Shown here one piece after another: positions 26,159 through 35,103 of a stretch of 64,000 nucleotides of DNA (the stretch's first letter is position 1; each line of letters begins with the position of its first letter). Location: the NCBI GenBank assembly GCA_964471595.1, contig CAYYGN010000006.1, positions 44,395 to 108,394 on the forward strand. The letters are read 5' to 3'. Below the pieces are notes generated by a model, which searched no databases, was not told the DNA's origin, and saw only the letters and a program-made list of their open reading frames with translations. The DNA comes from JAGNXB01 sp964471595 (lineage in GTDB: Bacteria > Bacteroidota > Bacteroidia > Chitinophagales > Saprospiraceae). The translations under genes and the position numbers were made by a program.

Positions 26159-26977
26159 ATGCATCCTTTGCGTTCCCTGATCGAAGCGGCCTGGCTGGAC
26201 CGCGATCTGTTGACCGGGTCAGAGACCCGGTCGGCCATTGAATCGGTGATTGATGAGCTCGACCGCGGGGTTTTGCGGGTGGCCGAGCCGATGCCGGATG
26301 GTCATTGGCAGGTCAACGAGTGGGTGAAAAAGGCGGTCATTCTCTATTTTCCGATCCGGCAAATGGAAGTCATAGAAGCTGATCCGTTCGTCTTTCACGA
26401 CAAAATACCGCTCAAGCGCAATTACGCCGAGATGGGCGTGCGGGTGGTCCCTCATGCCATTGCGCGGTACGGTGCGTTTCTGGAGAGGGGGGTCATCATG
26501 ATGCCCTCCTACGTCAACATCGGCGCCTGGGTTGGCGCGGGCACCATGGTGGATACCTGGGCTACGGTAGGCTCGTGTGCCCAGATCGGCCGAAACGTGC
26601 ATCTGAGTGGCGGTGTGGGCATTGGAGGGGTGCTGGAGCCGGTGCAGGCGGCACCAGTCATCATCGAGGACGATTGCTTCATCGGCTCGAGATGCATCGT
26701 GGTGGAAGGGGTGCGGGTGGAAAAAGAGGCCGTGCTCGGCGCCAACGTGGTCCTCACCCAAAGCACCCATATCATCGACGTCACGGGTTCGGATCCCGTC
26801 ACATACCGGGGCCGGGTGCCGGCGCGGTCGGTAGTGATCCCCGGTGCTTATACCAAATCCTTTCCGGCCGGCGACTACCAGGTCAATTGTGCCCTGATCA
26901 TCGGTCTGCGCAAGCCCAGCACGGACCTGAAAACATCGCTCAATGACGCGTTGAGGGATTACGGGGTGTCGGTGTAA
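26159..26977 (+). CDS. dapD: 2,3,4,5-tetrahydropyridine-2,6-dicarboxylate N-succinyltransferase
   Basis: The 272-aa protein has the DapD N-terminal helical region and the left-handed beta-helix core: MMPSYVNIGAWVGAGTMVDTWATVGSCAQIG, SGGVGIGGVLEP and DDCFIGSRCIVVEG. This is the succinylase branch of lysine and meso-diaminopimelate synthesis, feeding peptidoglycan. ATG 26159 is preferred to a GTG/ATG-like extension at 26138 because of the length (family about 272) and the promoter position. No other dap genes are adjacent. Confidence 0.95.
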   Translation: MHPLRSLIEAAWLDRDLLTGSETRSAIESVIDELDRGVLRVAEPMPDGHWQVNEWVKKAVILYFPIRQMEVIEADPFVFHDKIPLKRNYAEMGVRVVPHAIARYGAFLERGVIMMPSYVNIGAWVGAGTMVDTWATVGSCAQIGRNVHLSGGVGIGGVLEPVQAAPVIIEDDCFIGSRCIVVEGVRVEKEAVLGANVVLTQSTHIIDVTGSDPVTYRGRVPARSVVIPGAYTKSFPAGDYQVNCALIIGLRKPSTDLKTSLNDALRDYGVSV

Positions 26978-27044
26978 GCGGACGCACAATGCGTGGTTCC
27001 ATAGGGTGTTGGCGGGTTTTCTGTGGCCGAAGGCATGAAACTTG

Positions 27045-27052
27045 TATCTTTG
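27045..27052 (+). promoter_or_regulatory. -7 element TATCTTTG of the chaperone operon
   Basis: This exact TAnnTTTG match ends 35 bp before the first parvulin-type gene (ATG 27088). It is the likely promoter of the three-gene peptidyl-prolyl isomerase cluster. Confidence 0.55.
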
Positions 27053-27087
27053 CCCGTTCTTTTTTGGCGCTCACAAATCCTGGAACC

Positions 27088-29070
27088 ATGAACGGCTTTT
27101 CCATGAGACTCATATTGATGTTTTTTACCGGCCTAGGCCTGGTGTCCCCGCTGCGTGCCCAGCAGGATCCTGTCCTGTTTACGGTGGATGACCAACCGGT
27201 GTCGGTCAGCGAATTCGAATACATCTACACAAAAACCAATGGCCCCCGGGCCGATTTCAGCCTCCCCTCACTGAGTGAATATCTCGAACTGTATAAGAAG
27301 TTTAAGCTCAAAGTGCGCGAGGCGCGCGCCATGCAACTGGACACCCTTCCCTCGCTCAGGCAGGAGCTGGCCGGTTACCGCAAGCAACTGGCCAACAATT
27401 ACCTCATCGACAAGGAAGTGACCAACATGTTGTTGGACGAGGCCTACGAGCGGATGCAGAAGGATGTGCGATTCCGCCATATTCTGGTCAAGGCGGACCT
27501 GAACGCTGCGCCAGAGGATACGCTCAAGGCCCGCAAGAAAATCGAAGAAGCCCGCAAGGCGCTCGAGAGCAATCCCTGGGATCAGGTGGTCCGCGCTTAC
27601 AGCGAGGATGAGACCACAATGGCCCAGAATGGCGATCTCGGGTTTTTCACAGCCATATTTCCCAACGGTTTTTACCAGTTGGAATCGCTGGTTTACAAAA
27701 CGCCCGTCAATCAGGTGGCAGGTCCGGTCAGGACCAAACTCGGCTATCATCTCATTCAGGTGACGGACACGAGGCCGGCGCGCGGTGAAATGGAAGCGGC
27801 GCACATCCTGATCCGCAAGAATCCGGAGGCGGAACAGGACCCGTCACGTGCCCGCATCGACAGCATCTACGCCGCCCTGCAGGCAGGAGCAGATTTTGCC
27901 ACTCTGGCGCGGGAGCTATCGGAAGACCGTATGTCTTCGGCCAAAGGCGGGAATATCGGTGTATTCGGGATTGGCCGGTATGAAAAGCCGTTCGAAGACG
28001 CCGCTTTCGCCCTCGCTGCCGACGGAGATATCAGCCGCCCTATCGAAACCAGTGCGGGATGGCATGTCATTCGCCGCATTCGCGGGCCGGTGGCCGAAAC
28101 GCCCGAAATGGCCCGGCGTCGTCTCGAGCCCCGCGTCAAACGCGATGAGCGGTTTGAACTGGCGAGGGCCAGCATGATCGAGAAGATCAAGAAGCAAATC
28201 GGCGTTGAGGAAAAGACGCAAGTCCTTGCGGCTTTCACGGCCTCGCAGAACGATACACTGTTCACATTCCTGTGGAAGCCGGTTCCAGGTGCTCTCACCG
28301 GCCAGACCCTGCTGACCATGGGCAAAGCGCGTTCCTATACCGTGGGCGATTTCGAGGCCTTCCTGCAAAAGAACGCAAGCAAACGCGTCAACTTCAAGCG
28401 GAGTGGCGATCTGGCGGGCGGCATCCAGGCCTTGTTCGACGAATTTGTCCGCGAGGAATGCGTGCGGTACGAAGAGGAAAGGCTGGAGGACAAATACCCG
28501 GAGTTTCGCGCGTTGATGCGGGAGTACGAGGAGGGAATTCTCTTGTTTGAAGCCACCAAGCGGAAGGTATGGGATCGAGCCGGTCAGGACACTACCGGAT
28601 TGGAGGCCTTCTTCCGCAGTGATGCCGCTCCCAAATACCAATGGGGCGAACGGGCGCGGGTGACCTATTATCAGGTGCAAGACACGGATCCCAAGTTATT
28701 GGAATCCGTGCGCAAGCAGGCCGCTTCCCGTACGCCGGAGCAGGTGATGAAAAAATTCAACAAAGACGAAAAAGCCGTTGTGACCACACGGGAATTCCTG
28801 TACGAACACGGTAAGAATCCGGTGGTGGACGAGATGGTGTGGGCACCCGGTACGCTCTCCTTCAACGAGGTGGACAAGCGCAACCAGGGATGGGCCTTCT
28901 TCAAAATCGAAGAGATCCTGCCCCCGATGCCCAAAACCCTCGATGAGGCCCGCGGGTATGTGATCGCCGATTACCAGGACAAGCTGGAACGGGACTGGGT
29001 CAACGAACTCGCAGATAAGTACCGGATCAAGGTCAACCAACCTGCCTTCCAGCAGTTGATCAGAAAATAA
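27088..29070 (+). CDS. SurA-like peptidyl-prolyl isomerase with two parvulin domains
   Basis: The 660-aa protein has a signal peptide (MNGFSMRLILMFFTGLGLVSPLRAQ) and a SurA N-like helical region. Two PpiC/parvulin modules begin near VRFRHILVKAD and MEAAHILIRKN, with GDLGFF and GGNIGVFGIGRY as their glycine motifs. A long C-terminal helical part follows. Such proteins assist outer-membrane protein folding in the periplasm. It begins a cluster with two further SurA-type genes (6 and 34 bp gaps). Confidence 0.9.
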   Translation: MNGFSMRLILMFFTGLGLVSPLRAQQDPVLFTVDDQPVSVSEFEYIYTKTNGPRADFSLPSLSEYLELYKKFKLKVREARAMQLDTLPSLRQELAGYRKQLANNYLIDKEVTNMLLDEAYERMQKDVRFRHILVKADLNAAPEDTLKARKKIEEARKALESNPWDQVVRAYSEDETTMAQNGDLGFFTAIFPNGFYQLESLVYKTPVNQVAGPVRTKLGYHLIQVTDTRPARGEMEAAHILIRKNPEAEQDPSRARIDSIYAALQAGADFATLARELSEDRMSSAKGGNIGVFGIGRYEKPFEDAAFALAADGDISRPIETSAGWHVIRRIRGPVAETPEMARRRLEPRVKRDERFELARASMIEKIKKQIGVEEKTQVLAAFTASQNDTLFTFLWKPVPGALTGQTLLTMGKARSYTVGDFEAFLQKNASKRVNFKRSGDLAGGIQALFDEFVREECVRYEEERLEDKYPEFRALMREYEEGILLFEATKRKVWDRAGQDTTGLEAFFRSDAAPKYQWGERARVTYYQVQDTDPKLLESVRKQAASRTPEQVMKKFNKDEKAVVTTREFLYEHGKNPVVDEMVWAPGTLSFNEVDKRNQGWAFFKIEEILPPMPKTLDEARGYVIADYQDKLERDWVNELADKYRIKVNQPAFQQLIRK

Positions 29071-29076
29071 TCGGTC

Positions 29077-29931
29077 ATGATGGCAAAGGCTGCCTGGATG
29101 TTGATCGGGGTCGTGCTGGCCATCGCCTGCGAGCGGACAGGGCTGGCGCCGGAACCGCAAGACGTTCTGTTGGCCGAAGTCTTCCAGAAGAAACTCTATC
29201 TCGGGGATGTGCGCAACATGTTGCACGAGGATGCCAGTCCCCAGGACAGCACGCGTATCATCAACGCGTATGTGGCCCGATGGGTACGCGATCAACTGTT
29301 GCTGGCCAAGGCCGAGGAGAACATCCCCAAGGACCTCAATATCGACAAGCTGGTGGCCGATTACCGGGCCTCTCTCGTGTTGCATCTGTATGAAAGGCGC
29401 CTCATGGAAACCCAGCTGGACTCTGCTGTCAACGAGGCGGAATTGATCGCCTTTTACGAAGCCAACAAGGAGCAGTATCTCCTGGAAAAGCCCATTGCAC
29501 GGATCCTTTTCCTCAAGTTGCGGGCGGACAGTCCCAATCTCCGGCAGGCCCTGGGATGGTGGAATCAACCCTCCGATGACAACATGCGCAAGCTGCGTCA
29601 CTATGCCCGTCGCCATGCGGCGGAAGCCCTTTTGCAGGACACCGTTTGGATGCGGCTGGACGAGATCGTTCAACTGGTATCCCCGAAAGTCATCAACGAG
29701 TCAAGCCTGGAACCCGGCAAGGAGGTGCGTTATCAGGACGGGGATTACCATTACCTGCTCAAGGTGGAAGAAGCACGGTCCACCCTGGAAGTGGCCCCCA
29801 TGGCTTATATCCGCGATCAGGCCACGCGCGCCATCCTTCTCCAGCGGCAGGTGGCGCTCCTCGAATCGGTCAAAGACCGTCTGTTCGAAGCGGAGATCCG
29901 TAAAAACAATGTTAAAATCCATACCCAGTGA
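29077..29931 (+). CDS. SurA-type lipoprotein chaperone-like protein lacking a parvulin domain
   Basis: The 284-aa protein has a lipoprotein signal with Cys18 (LAIAC). It shows helical features of SurA N-terminal domains (YVARWVRDQLLLAKAEENI, VNEAELIAFYEANKEQYLLEKPIARILFLKL), but I see no complete parvulin glycine motif. It lies between two parvulin-bearing genes with 6- and 34-bp gaps. It is probably a periplasmic chaperone-like partner; isomerase activity is doubtful. Confidence 0.8.
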   Translation: MMAKAAWMLIGVVLAIACERTGLAPEPQDVLLAEVFQKKLYLGDVRNMLHEDASPQDSTRIINAYVARWVRDQLLLAKAEENIPKDLNIDKLVADYRASLVLHLYERRLMETQLDSAVNEAELIAFYEANKEQYLLEKPIARILFLKLRADSPNLRQALGWWNQPSDDNMRKLRHYARRHAAEALLQDTVWMRLDEIVQLVSPKVINESSLEPGKEVRYQDGDYHYLLKVEEARSTLEVAPMAYIRDQATRAILLQRQVALLESVKDRLFEAEIRKNNVKIHTQ

Positions 29932-29965
29932 AGGCGGCGACGCCCGAACGTCCTACTTTGCCATC

Positions 29966-31354
29966 ATGAAGCCGACTTTCATCATTTTTTTGTGCGCCTT
30001 GGCGTGGACGGGAATGGCGACATCCGCTACCGCTCAGGAAACACGGGTGATCGACAAAATTGTCGGCGCCGTAGGGGGAGAGGTCATTCTCCTGTCCGAA
30101 ATCGAGCAGCAGGCCGCCTATCTGCAATCGCAAAAGGGGGGGCTGCCTCCCAACGGGCGCTGCCTGATCATGGAAAACATGCTGGCCCAGAATCTGATGT
30201 TGCACCGGGCGCGCATGGATTCCGTCAATGTCACGGACGAGGAAGTGGAAACCATGATCGAGTCGCGGATGGACCGCATCCTCGCGATGATGAACAACGA
30301 TTACCAGCAGTTTGAGGATTATTACGGCCGCACCGTAGCCGAGATCCGGGCCGAAATGCGGGAACCCATGCGCAATCAGGCGCTGGTGGAGCGGATTCAG
30401 GCCCAGATCCTTACCTCCATCACCATCACGCCATCGGAGGTACGCGCCTTTTTCGAGCGGGTGCCCAAAGACAGCCTGCCCTATTTCAATTCGGAGGTCG
30501 AGATGGCAGAGATCCTCTATTACCCCAAAGTGAATGCCACCCAGAAGGAGTTGGCCTACGTGGAAATTTCCCGTTTGCGCAAGCTCATTACCGAAGGCGA
30601 GCAAAACTTTGCGGACGTGGCCTCCAGGTATTCCCACGACCAGGGTTCGGCGCGTGCCGGCGGCGACCTGGGGTGGCAGAAGCGCGGCACCTTCGTTCCG
30701 GAATTTGAAGCCGTAGCATACAACCTCGAACCGGGAGAAATTTCGGAGATCTTCGAATCGCCTTTTGGCTACCACTTCGTGCAGCTCCTGGAGCGCCGGG
30801 GCAGTTTGCTGCACACCCGGCATGTCCTGATCACGGCCCGCATCGAACAGTCCGATCTCGATCTCGCCGAGCATTTCCTCGACAGCCTCCGTCAGAAAAT
30901 GGAAACGGATACGTCCTTTACCTTCGAGACGGCACTCAAAGCCCACGGCGACAAAACCGCCCAGAGCTACAACAACGGCGGACGAATGCTCAATCCCCAG
31001 TCAGGCAATACCTTCTTTGAAATCAGCGACCTGGACCATCGAATCTTTTTTGTCATCGATACGCTCCAGGTCGGACAGATCAGCCGACCGGTCATGCAAC
31101 AGGACCCCATGGGTAAAACCCATTTCCGGTTGATCAAGCTCTTGTCCCGCAGCAAGCCGCACAAAGCCAGTCTGAAACAGGACTACGCCCGGATCCAGGA
31201 GGCGGCGTTGGCCGAAAAGAAATCCAAGCACCTGGATGAATGGGTGGCCCGCCACATCCGGAATACATACGTGGACATGGACGCCGATTACAGGGAATGT
31301 CCCAATCTGAAGGTGTGGGTCGAAGCCCTTTCCCGGTCCGGAACCGAGCCCTGA
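29966..31354 (+). CDS. surA: periplasmic chaperone / peptidyl-prolyl isomerase SurA
   Basis: The 462-aa protein starts MKPTFIIFLCALAWTGMATSATAQ (signal peptide) and continues with DKIVGAVGGEVILLSEIEQQA, the usual SurA N-terminal domain opening. A first parvulin domain has SRYSHDQGSARAGGDLGWQKRGTFVPEFE and SPFGYHFVQLLERRG; a second, weaker one begins LHTRHVLITARIE. It helps beta-barrel proteins reach the BAM complex. The chosen ATG is supported by the signal; a longer frame to 29495 only reads through the preceding gene in another frame. Confidence 0.91.
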   Translation: MKPTFIIFLCALAWTGMATSATAQETRVIDKIVGAVGGEVILLSEIEQQAAYLQSQKGGLPPNGRCLIMENMLAQNLMLHRARMDSVNVTDEEVETMIESRMDRILAMMNNDYQQFEDYYGRTVAEIRAEMREPMRNQALVERIQAQILTSITITPSEVRAFFERVPKDSLPYFNSEVEMAEILYYPKVNATQKELAYVEISRLRKLITEGEQNFADVASRYSHDQGSARAGGDLGWQKRGTFVPEFEAVAYNLEPGEISEIFESPFGYHFVQLLERRGSLLHTRHVLITARIEQSDLDLAEHFLDSLRQKMETDTSFTFETALKAHGDKTAQSYNNGGRMLNPQSGNTFFEISDLDHRIFFVIDTLQVGQISRPVMQQDPMGKTHFRLIKLLSRSKPHKASLKQDYARIQEAALAEKKSKHLDEWVARHIRNTYVDMDADYRECPNLKVWVEALSRSGTEP

Positions 31355-31386
31355 TAAAGGCCTTCTGTGTCCTTTTCTGACCGGGG

Positions 31387-33417
31387 TCAACCCGGGAACC
31401 GGCTTTTGAGGGCTTTTTTGAGGGCCTGGACTTCGTCCCGGTACCGGGCTGCTTCCATGAAATCGTAGTCTTTGGCCGCCGCTTTCATTTTGGCCTCGGC
31501 ATCGGCGATCATGTGCTCGAGTTGATCGCGGGTGGCCTGATGAACCACGGGGTCAGCCGCCACGCTGGGTTCTTCGGGTTCGAGGTAAACGTTGTAATTC
31601 CGCCCTCGTATGTCGAGGATGGACCGCTGGGCCATGATCTCTTCCCGGCTCCGGAATACCGTGGCCGGTGTGATGCCGTGCGCTTCGTTGTAGGCCGTTT
31701 GGACGGCGCGTCGCCGGTTGGTCTCGTCGATGGTTTTTTGCATGGAATCCGTCACCTTGTCCGCATAGAAAATGACGAGGCCGTTGGCGTTTCTGGCGGC
31801 GCGTCCGGCCGTTTGGGTCAGGGAGCGGTCGTTGCGCAGGAATCCTTCCTTGTCCGCGTCCAGGATGGCGACGAGGCTGACTTCAGGCAGGTCCAGGCCT
31901 TCCCGGAGCAAATTGACCCCTACCAGTACGTCAAAACCGCCGAGGCGAAGGTCGCGGAGGATCTCCACCCGTTCCATGGTTTCGACTTCGGAATGGATGT
32001 AGCGGCAACGGATATCGAAGCGGGTGAGGTAGGTGGTCAGCTCTTCGGCCATCCGCTTGGTGAGGGTGGTCACAAGAGTGCGCTCGTTGCGCTCTACGCG
32101 CAAGCGGATTTCTTCCAGCAGATCGTCAATCTGATGGATGCTCGGACGCACTTCCACGGGAGGATCGAGCAGTCCGGTGGGGCGGATGAGCTGCTCGACA
32201 AAAACACCGCCGGTTTGCTCCAGTTCGTAATCGCCGGGCGTGGCGCTGACGAAAATGACCTGGTTGATCAGGCCTTCGAATTCTTCGAAATTCAGCGGGC
32301 GGTTGTCGAGGGCGGAGGCAAGGCGGAATCCGTAATTGACGAGGTTGATTTTGCGGGCCCGGTCGCCGCCCCACATGCCCCGCACCTGGGGCAGGGTCAC
32401 ATGGCTCTCGTCGATGATCATTAAATAATCTTCCGGAAAATAATCGAGGAGGCAAAAGGGTCTGGTGCCGGGTTCGCGGCCGTCAAAAAAGCGGCTGTAA
32501 TTCTCGACCCCGGAACAATAACCGAGCTCCCTGAGCATTTCGAGATCGAAAGTCACCCGCTCCCGGATGCGGTGGGCTTCGAGGTTTTTCCGCTCGCTCA
32601 GAAAATACTGTTCCTGGCTGTAGAGTTCGTCTTCGATCTGGCGGATGATGCTGTGGAGCCGGTCCTTGGGGGCGACATACAGGTTGGCTGGAAAAATGGC
32701 GGCGTGCTCCAGGGATTCGATGCGTTTGCCGGAACTGATCTCCAGGGTCTCGATCGACTCGATTTCATCGCCGAAAAACGTGATCCGGTAACCGTATTCG
32801 ACATAGGGGAGATGAATGTCCACGGTGTCACCGCGCACCCGGAAAGTGGCGCGTTCCAGCGTGGTCTCGGTGCGGCTGTACAGGCTTTCCACCAGGCGAT
32901 ACAAAAAGGCGTTGCGACTGAAGACCTGCCCCTTGTGAATACGGATGATCCCGCTTTTGTAGTCTTCGGGATTCCCCATGCCGTAAATGCATGAAACCGA
33001 AGCGACGATAATGATGTCGCGTCGCCCGGACAGCAGGGAGGAGGTGGCGCGGAGCCGGAGTTTGTCCACCTCTTCATTGATCTGAAGGTCTTTTTCGATA
33101 TAGGTGTCCGAGGCGGAGATATAGGCCTCGGGTTGGTAGTAATCGTAATAAGAGACGAAGTATTCGACGGCGTTCTCGGGAAAGAATTCGCGAAATTCAC
33201 CGTAAAGCTGTGCCGTGAGGGTTTTGTTGTGGGTGAGGACGAGGGTCGGGCGATTGAGCCGGGCAATGACGTTGGCGGCCGTGAAGGTTTTGCCGGAACC
33301 GGTGACGCCGAGCAGGACCTGGGACCTTTCCCCGGATTCGATCCCGTGGACGAGTTGTTCGATGGCCTGTGGCTGGTCGCCGGTAGGTTGGAAGCGGGAG
33401 ACGAGTTGGAAGGCCAT
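31387..33417 (-). CDS. uvrB: excinuclease ABC subunit B
   Basis: The 676-aa protein has Walker A GVTGSGKT at residues 37-44, the beta-hairpin segment YYDYYQPEAY, the DEAD-like IIDESHVTLPQ, SATPGDYE, GVNLLREGLDLPEVSLVAILDADKEG, QTAGRAARN, and a C-terminal UVR motif (AAKDYDFMEAARYRDEVQALKK). It is the damage-verifying helicase of nucleotide excision repair and works with UvrA and UvrC, which are not in this window. A TATCTTTG element ends four bases before the ATG. Confidence 0.97.
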   Translation of the reverse strand: MAFQLVSRFQPTGDQPQAIEQLVHGIESGERSQVLLGVTGSGKTFTAANVIARLNRPTLVLTHNKTLTAQLYGEFREFFPENAVEYFVSYYDYYQPEAYISASDTYIEKDLQINEEVDKLRLRATSSLLSGRRDIIIVASVSCIYGMGNPEDYKSGIIRIHKGQVFSRNAFLYRLVESLYSRTETTLERATFRVRGDTVDIHLPYVEYGYRITFFGDEIESIETLEISSGKRIESLEHAAIFPANLYVAPKDRLHSIIRQIEDELYSQEQYFLSERKNLEAHRIRERVTFDLEMLRELGYCSGVENYSRFFDGREPGTRPFCLLDYFPEDYLMIIDESHVTLPQVRGMWGGDRARKINLVNYGFRLASALDNRPLNFEEFEGLINQVIFVSATPGDYELEQTGGVFVEQLIRPTGLLDPPVEVRPSIHQIDDLLEEIRLRVERNERTLVTTLTKRMAEELTTYLTRFDIRCRYIHSEVETMERVEILRDLRLGGFDVLVGVNLLREGLDLPEVSLVAILDADKEGFLRNDRSLTQTAGRAARNANGLVIFYADKVTDSMQKTIDETNRRRAVQTAYNEAHGITPATVFRSREEIMAQRSILDIRGRNYNVYLEPEEPSVAADPVVHQATRDQLEHMIADAEAKMKAAAKDYDFMEAARYRDEVQALKKALKSRFPG

Positions 33418-33421
33418 CGGG

Positions 33422-33429
33422 CAAAGATA
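33422..33429 (-). promoter_or_regulatory. -7 element TATCTTTG four bases before the uvrB ATG
   Basis: On the minus strand TATCTTTG is followed by CCCG and then ATG. The spacing equals that of dapD and the DUF4143 ATPase and predicts a leaderless transcript. Confidence 0.55.
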
Positions 33430-33441
33430 AGGCCGGGCGGG

Positions 33442-35103
33442 TCAGAAAATGAAGTAGATGAAAGGCTGCAACTCGGCAGTAAGGACCTGATAGACCAACA
33501 GGACCGCGCCGGCAGCGGCAGCGGCTTGGGCGGCAAGAGGGGCGCGGGCAAACGTCACCCGAAGGCCGGATTTCCAGCGGGCCGGCAACCAGTGAATGAC
33601 ATAACCGGTCACCATGATCGCGAAGACGGTGTAGTAACCGGTGATCACTTCCGGGATGAGGTCGGCACGAAAAGCATACACGATGCGGGACAGCATCAGG
33701 GAGGCCATTTCCAGACTTTCGCCCCGAAACCAGGTGCGGGTGAAGGTGATGAAAGTCAGCGTGAGGAGGATGGCGGCAGAACGGTACAACCAGGTTTCTT
33801 TACCGGCGAGGAGGCCCCATCGTTTGGCGTATTTGTACACCACCAGGCCCATTCCGTTGAGGGCGCCCCAAATGACCATGTTCCAGCTCGCCCCGTGCCA
33901 AAGACCTCCGATGGTCATGGTCAGCATCAGGTTGATATTGGTGTGCACGTGGTGCCGGACACGCGGTAAAAAGCGCATCAACAGCCAAAGGCCCCCCAGG
34001 GTGGATGCGATAATACCGGCGGTGGTCCACGACCGGTCAAACAGGAGAATGAACAAAGCGATCAGACCCACCATCACCCAGGAGAACAGGGACCCGTGCC
34101 GGTTGCCTCCCATCGGGATGTACAGGTAGTCTTTCAGCCAGGTAGAAAGGGAGATATGCCAGCGTTTCCAGAATTCCCCCACATTGCGCGCTTTGTAAGG
34201 CGAATTGAAATTGACGGGGAGGGTAAAGCCGAGCAGGGCGGCCACGCCGATGGCGATATCCGTATAGCCGGAAAAATCCGCATAGACCTGCAGCGAATAG
34301 CCGAACAGGGCCATCAGGTTTTCAAACCCGCTGAAGGAGCCCGGTTGTGCGAAGACCCGGTCAATAAAATTGACGGCCAGATAATCGGCGAGAAAAATCT
34401 TTTTGATCAGGCCGTTGAGGATCCAGAATACAGCGATGCCGAAGGCAGCGCGGGTCAGATGGTAAGGCCGCGACAACTGGGGGACAAACTCGGAGGCGCG
34501 CACGATGGGACCTGCCACCAGTTGCGGAAAAAAGGAAACATAAAATCCGAAATCCGTCAAATTTCGGACGGGCTCGATCTGCCGGCGGTAAACATCAATG
34601 GCATAGCTCATAGTCTGAAAAGTGAAAAAAGAAATCCCCACCGGCAGGAGAATTTTTTCAGCGCGGAAGGACGTTCCGAAAAATCCGTTGCTCCAATGGG
34701 CGAGATGGTTGTACACGGTATATTCGGTGCCGAGCAGGGCGTTGAAAGTATCGGTAAAAAAATACGCGTATTTGAAATAGACCAAGACACCCACGTTGAG
34801 GAAAATGCTCAATGCCAGCCAGGACTTGCGGGCGGTGGTGCCAGAAGTTTTGGCCATGGCCAGGCCGATCCAGTAATCGGTGAAAGTGGAAAAAAGGAGC
34901 AATCCGACAAACAAACCGCTCGTCTTGTAATAAAAAAAGAGACTGACGACAAAGAGATAGGCGTTGCGCCAGCGTTGACGCGGATACACCACGCTGTATC
35001 CGATCAGGACGACGGCGAAGAAAAGCCAGAAAAAGGTCTGGGTAAAAAGGAGAGGCTGGTCACTCCGGTAAAAGAGGCTTTCCCACCATGAGGCTACATT
35101 CAT
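33442..35103 (-). CDS. MBOAT-family membrane-bound O-acyltransferase
   Basis: The 553-aa protein has about a dozen membrane helices and MBOAT landmarks: LLPVGISFFTFQTMSYAIDVYR, FFPQLVAGPIVR, YADFSGYTDIAIG, NFNSPYKARNVGEFWKRWHISLSTWLKDYLYIPMGGNRHG and GGLWHGASWNMVIWG with the catalytic His. This matches the AlgI/DltB/PatA group, which moves acetyl groups across the inner membrane for O-acetylation. ATG 35103 overlaps the stop of the SGNH gene before it (ATGA). It is the last gene of a murF-SGNH-SGNH-MBOAT run. Confidence 0.93.
   Translation of the reverse strand: MNVASWWESLFYRSDQPLLFTQTFFWLFFAVVLIGYSVVYPRQRWRNAYLFVVSLFFYYKTSGLFVGLLLFSTFTDYWIGLAMAKTSGTTARKSWLALSIFLNVGVLVYFKYAYFFTDTFNALLGTEYTVYNHLAHWSNGFFGTSFRAEKILLPVGISFFTFQTMSYAIDVYRRQIEPVRNLTDFGFYVSFFPQLVAGPIVRASEFVPQLSRPYHLTRAAFGIAVFWILNGLIKKIFLADYLAVNFIDRVFAQPGSFSGFENLMALFGYSLQVYADFSGYTDIAIGVAALLGFTLPVNFNSPYKARNVGEFWKRWHISLSTWLKDYLYIPMGGNRHGSLFSWVMVGLIALFILLFDRSWTTAGIIASTLGGLWLLMRFLPRVRHHVHTNINLMLTMTIGGLWHGASWNMVIWGALNGMGLVVYKYAKRWGLLAGKETWLYRSAAILLTLTFITFTRTWFRGESLEMASLMLSRIVYAFRADLIPEVITGYYTVFAIMVTGYVIHWLPARWKSGLRVTFARAPLAAQAAAAAGAVLLVYQVLTAELQPFIYFIF

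Noticed and set aside
29495..29965. Upstream extension of the SurA frame
   Set aside because: It is the out-of-frame reading of the preceding lipoprotein gene, and a clear signal peptide begins at 29966.
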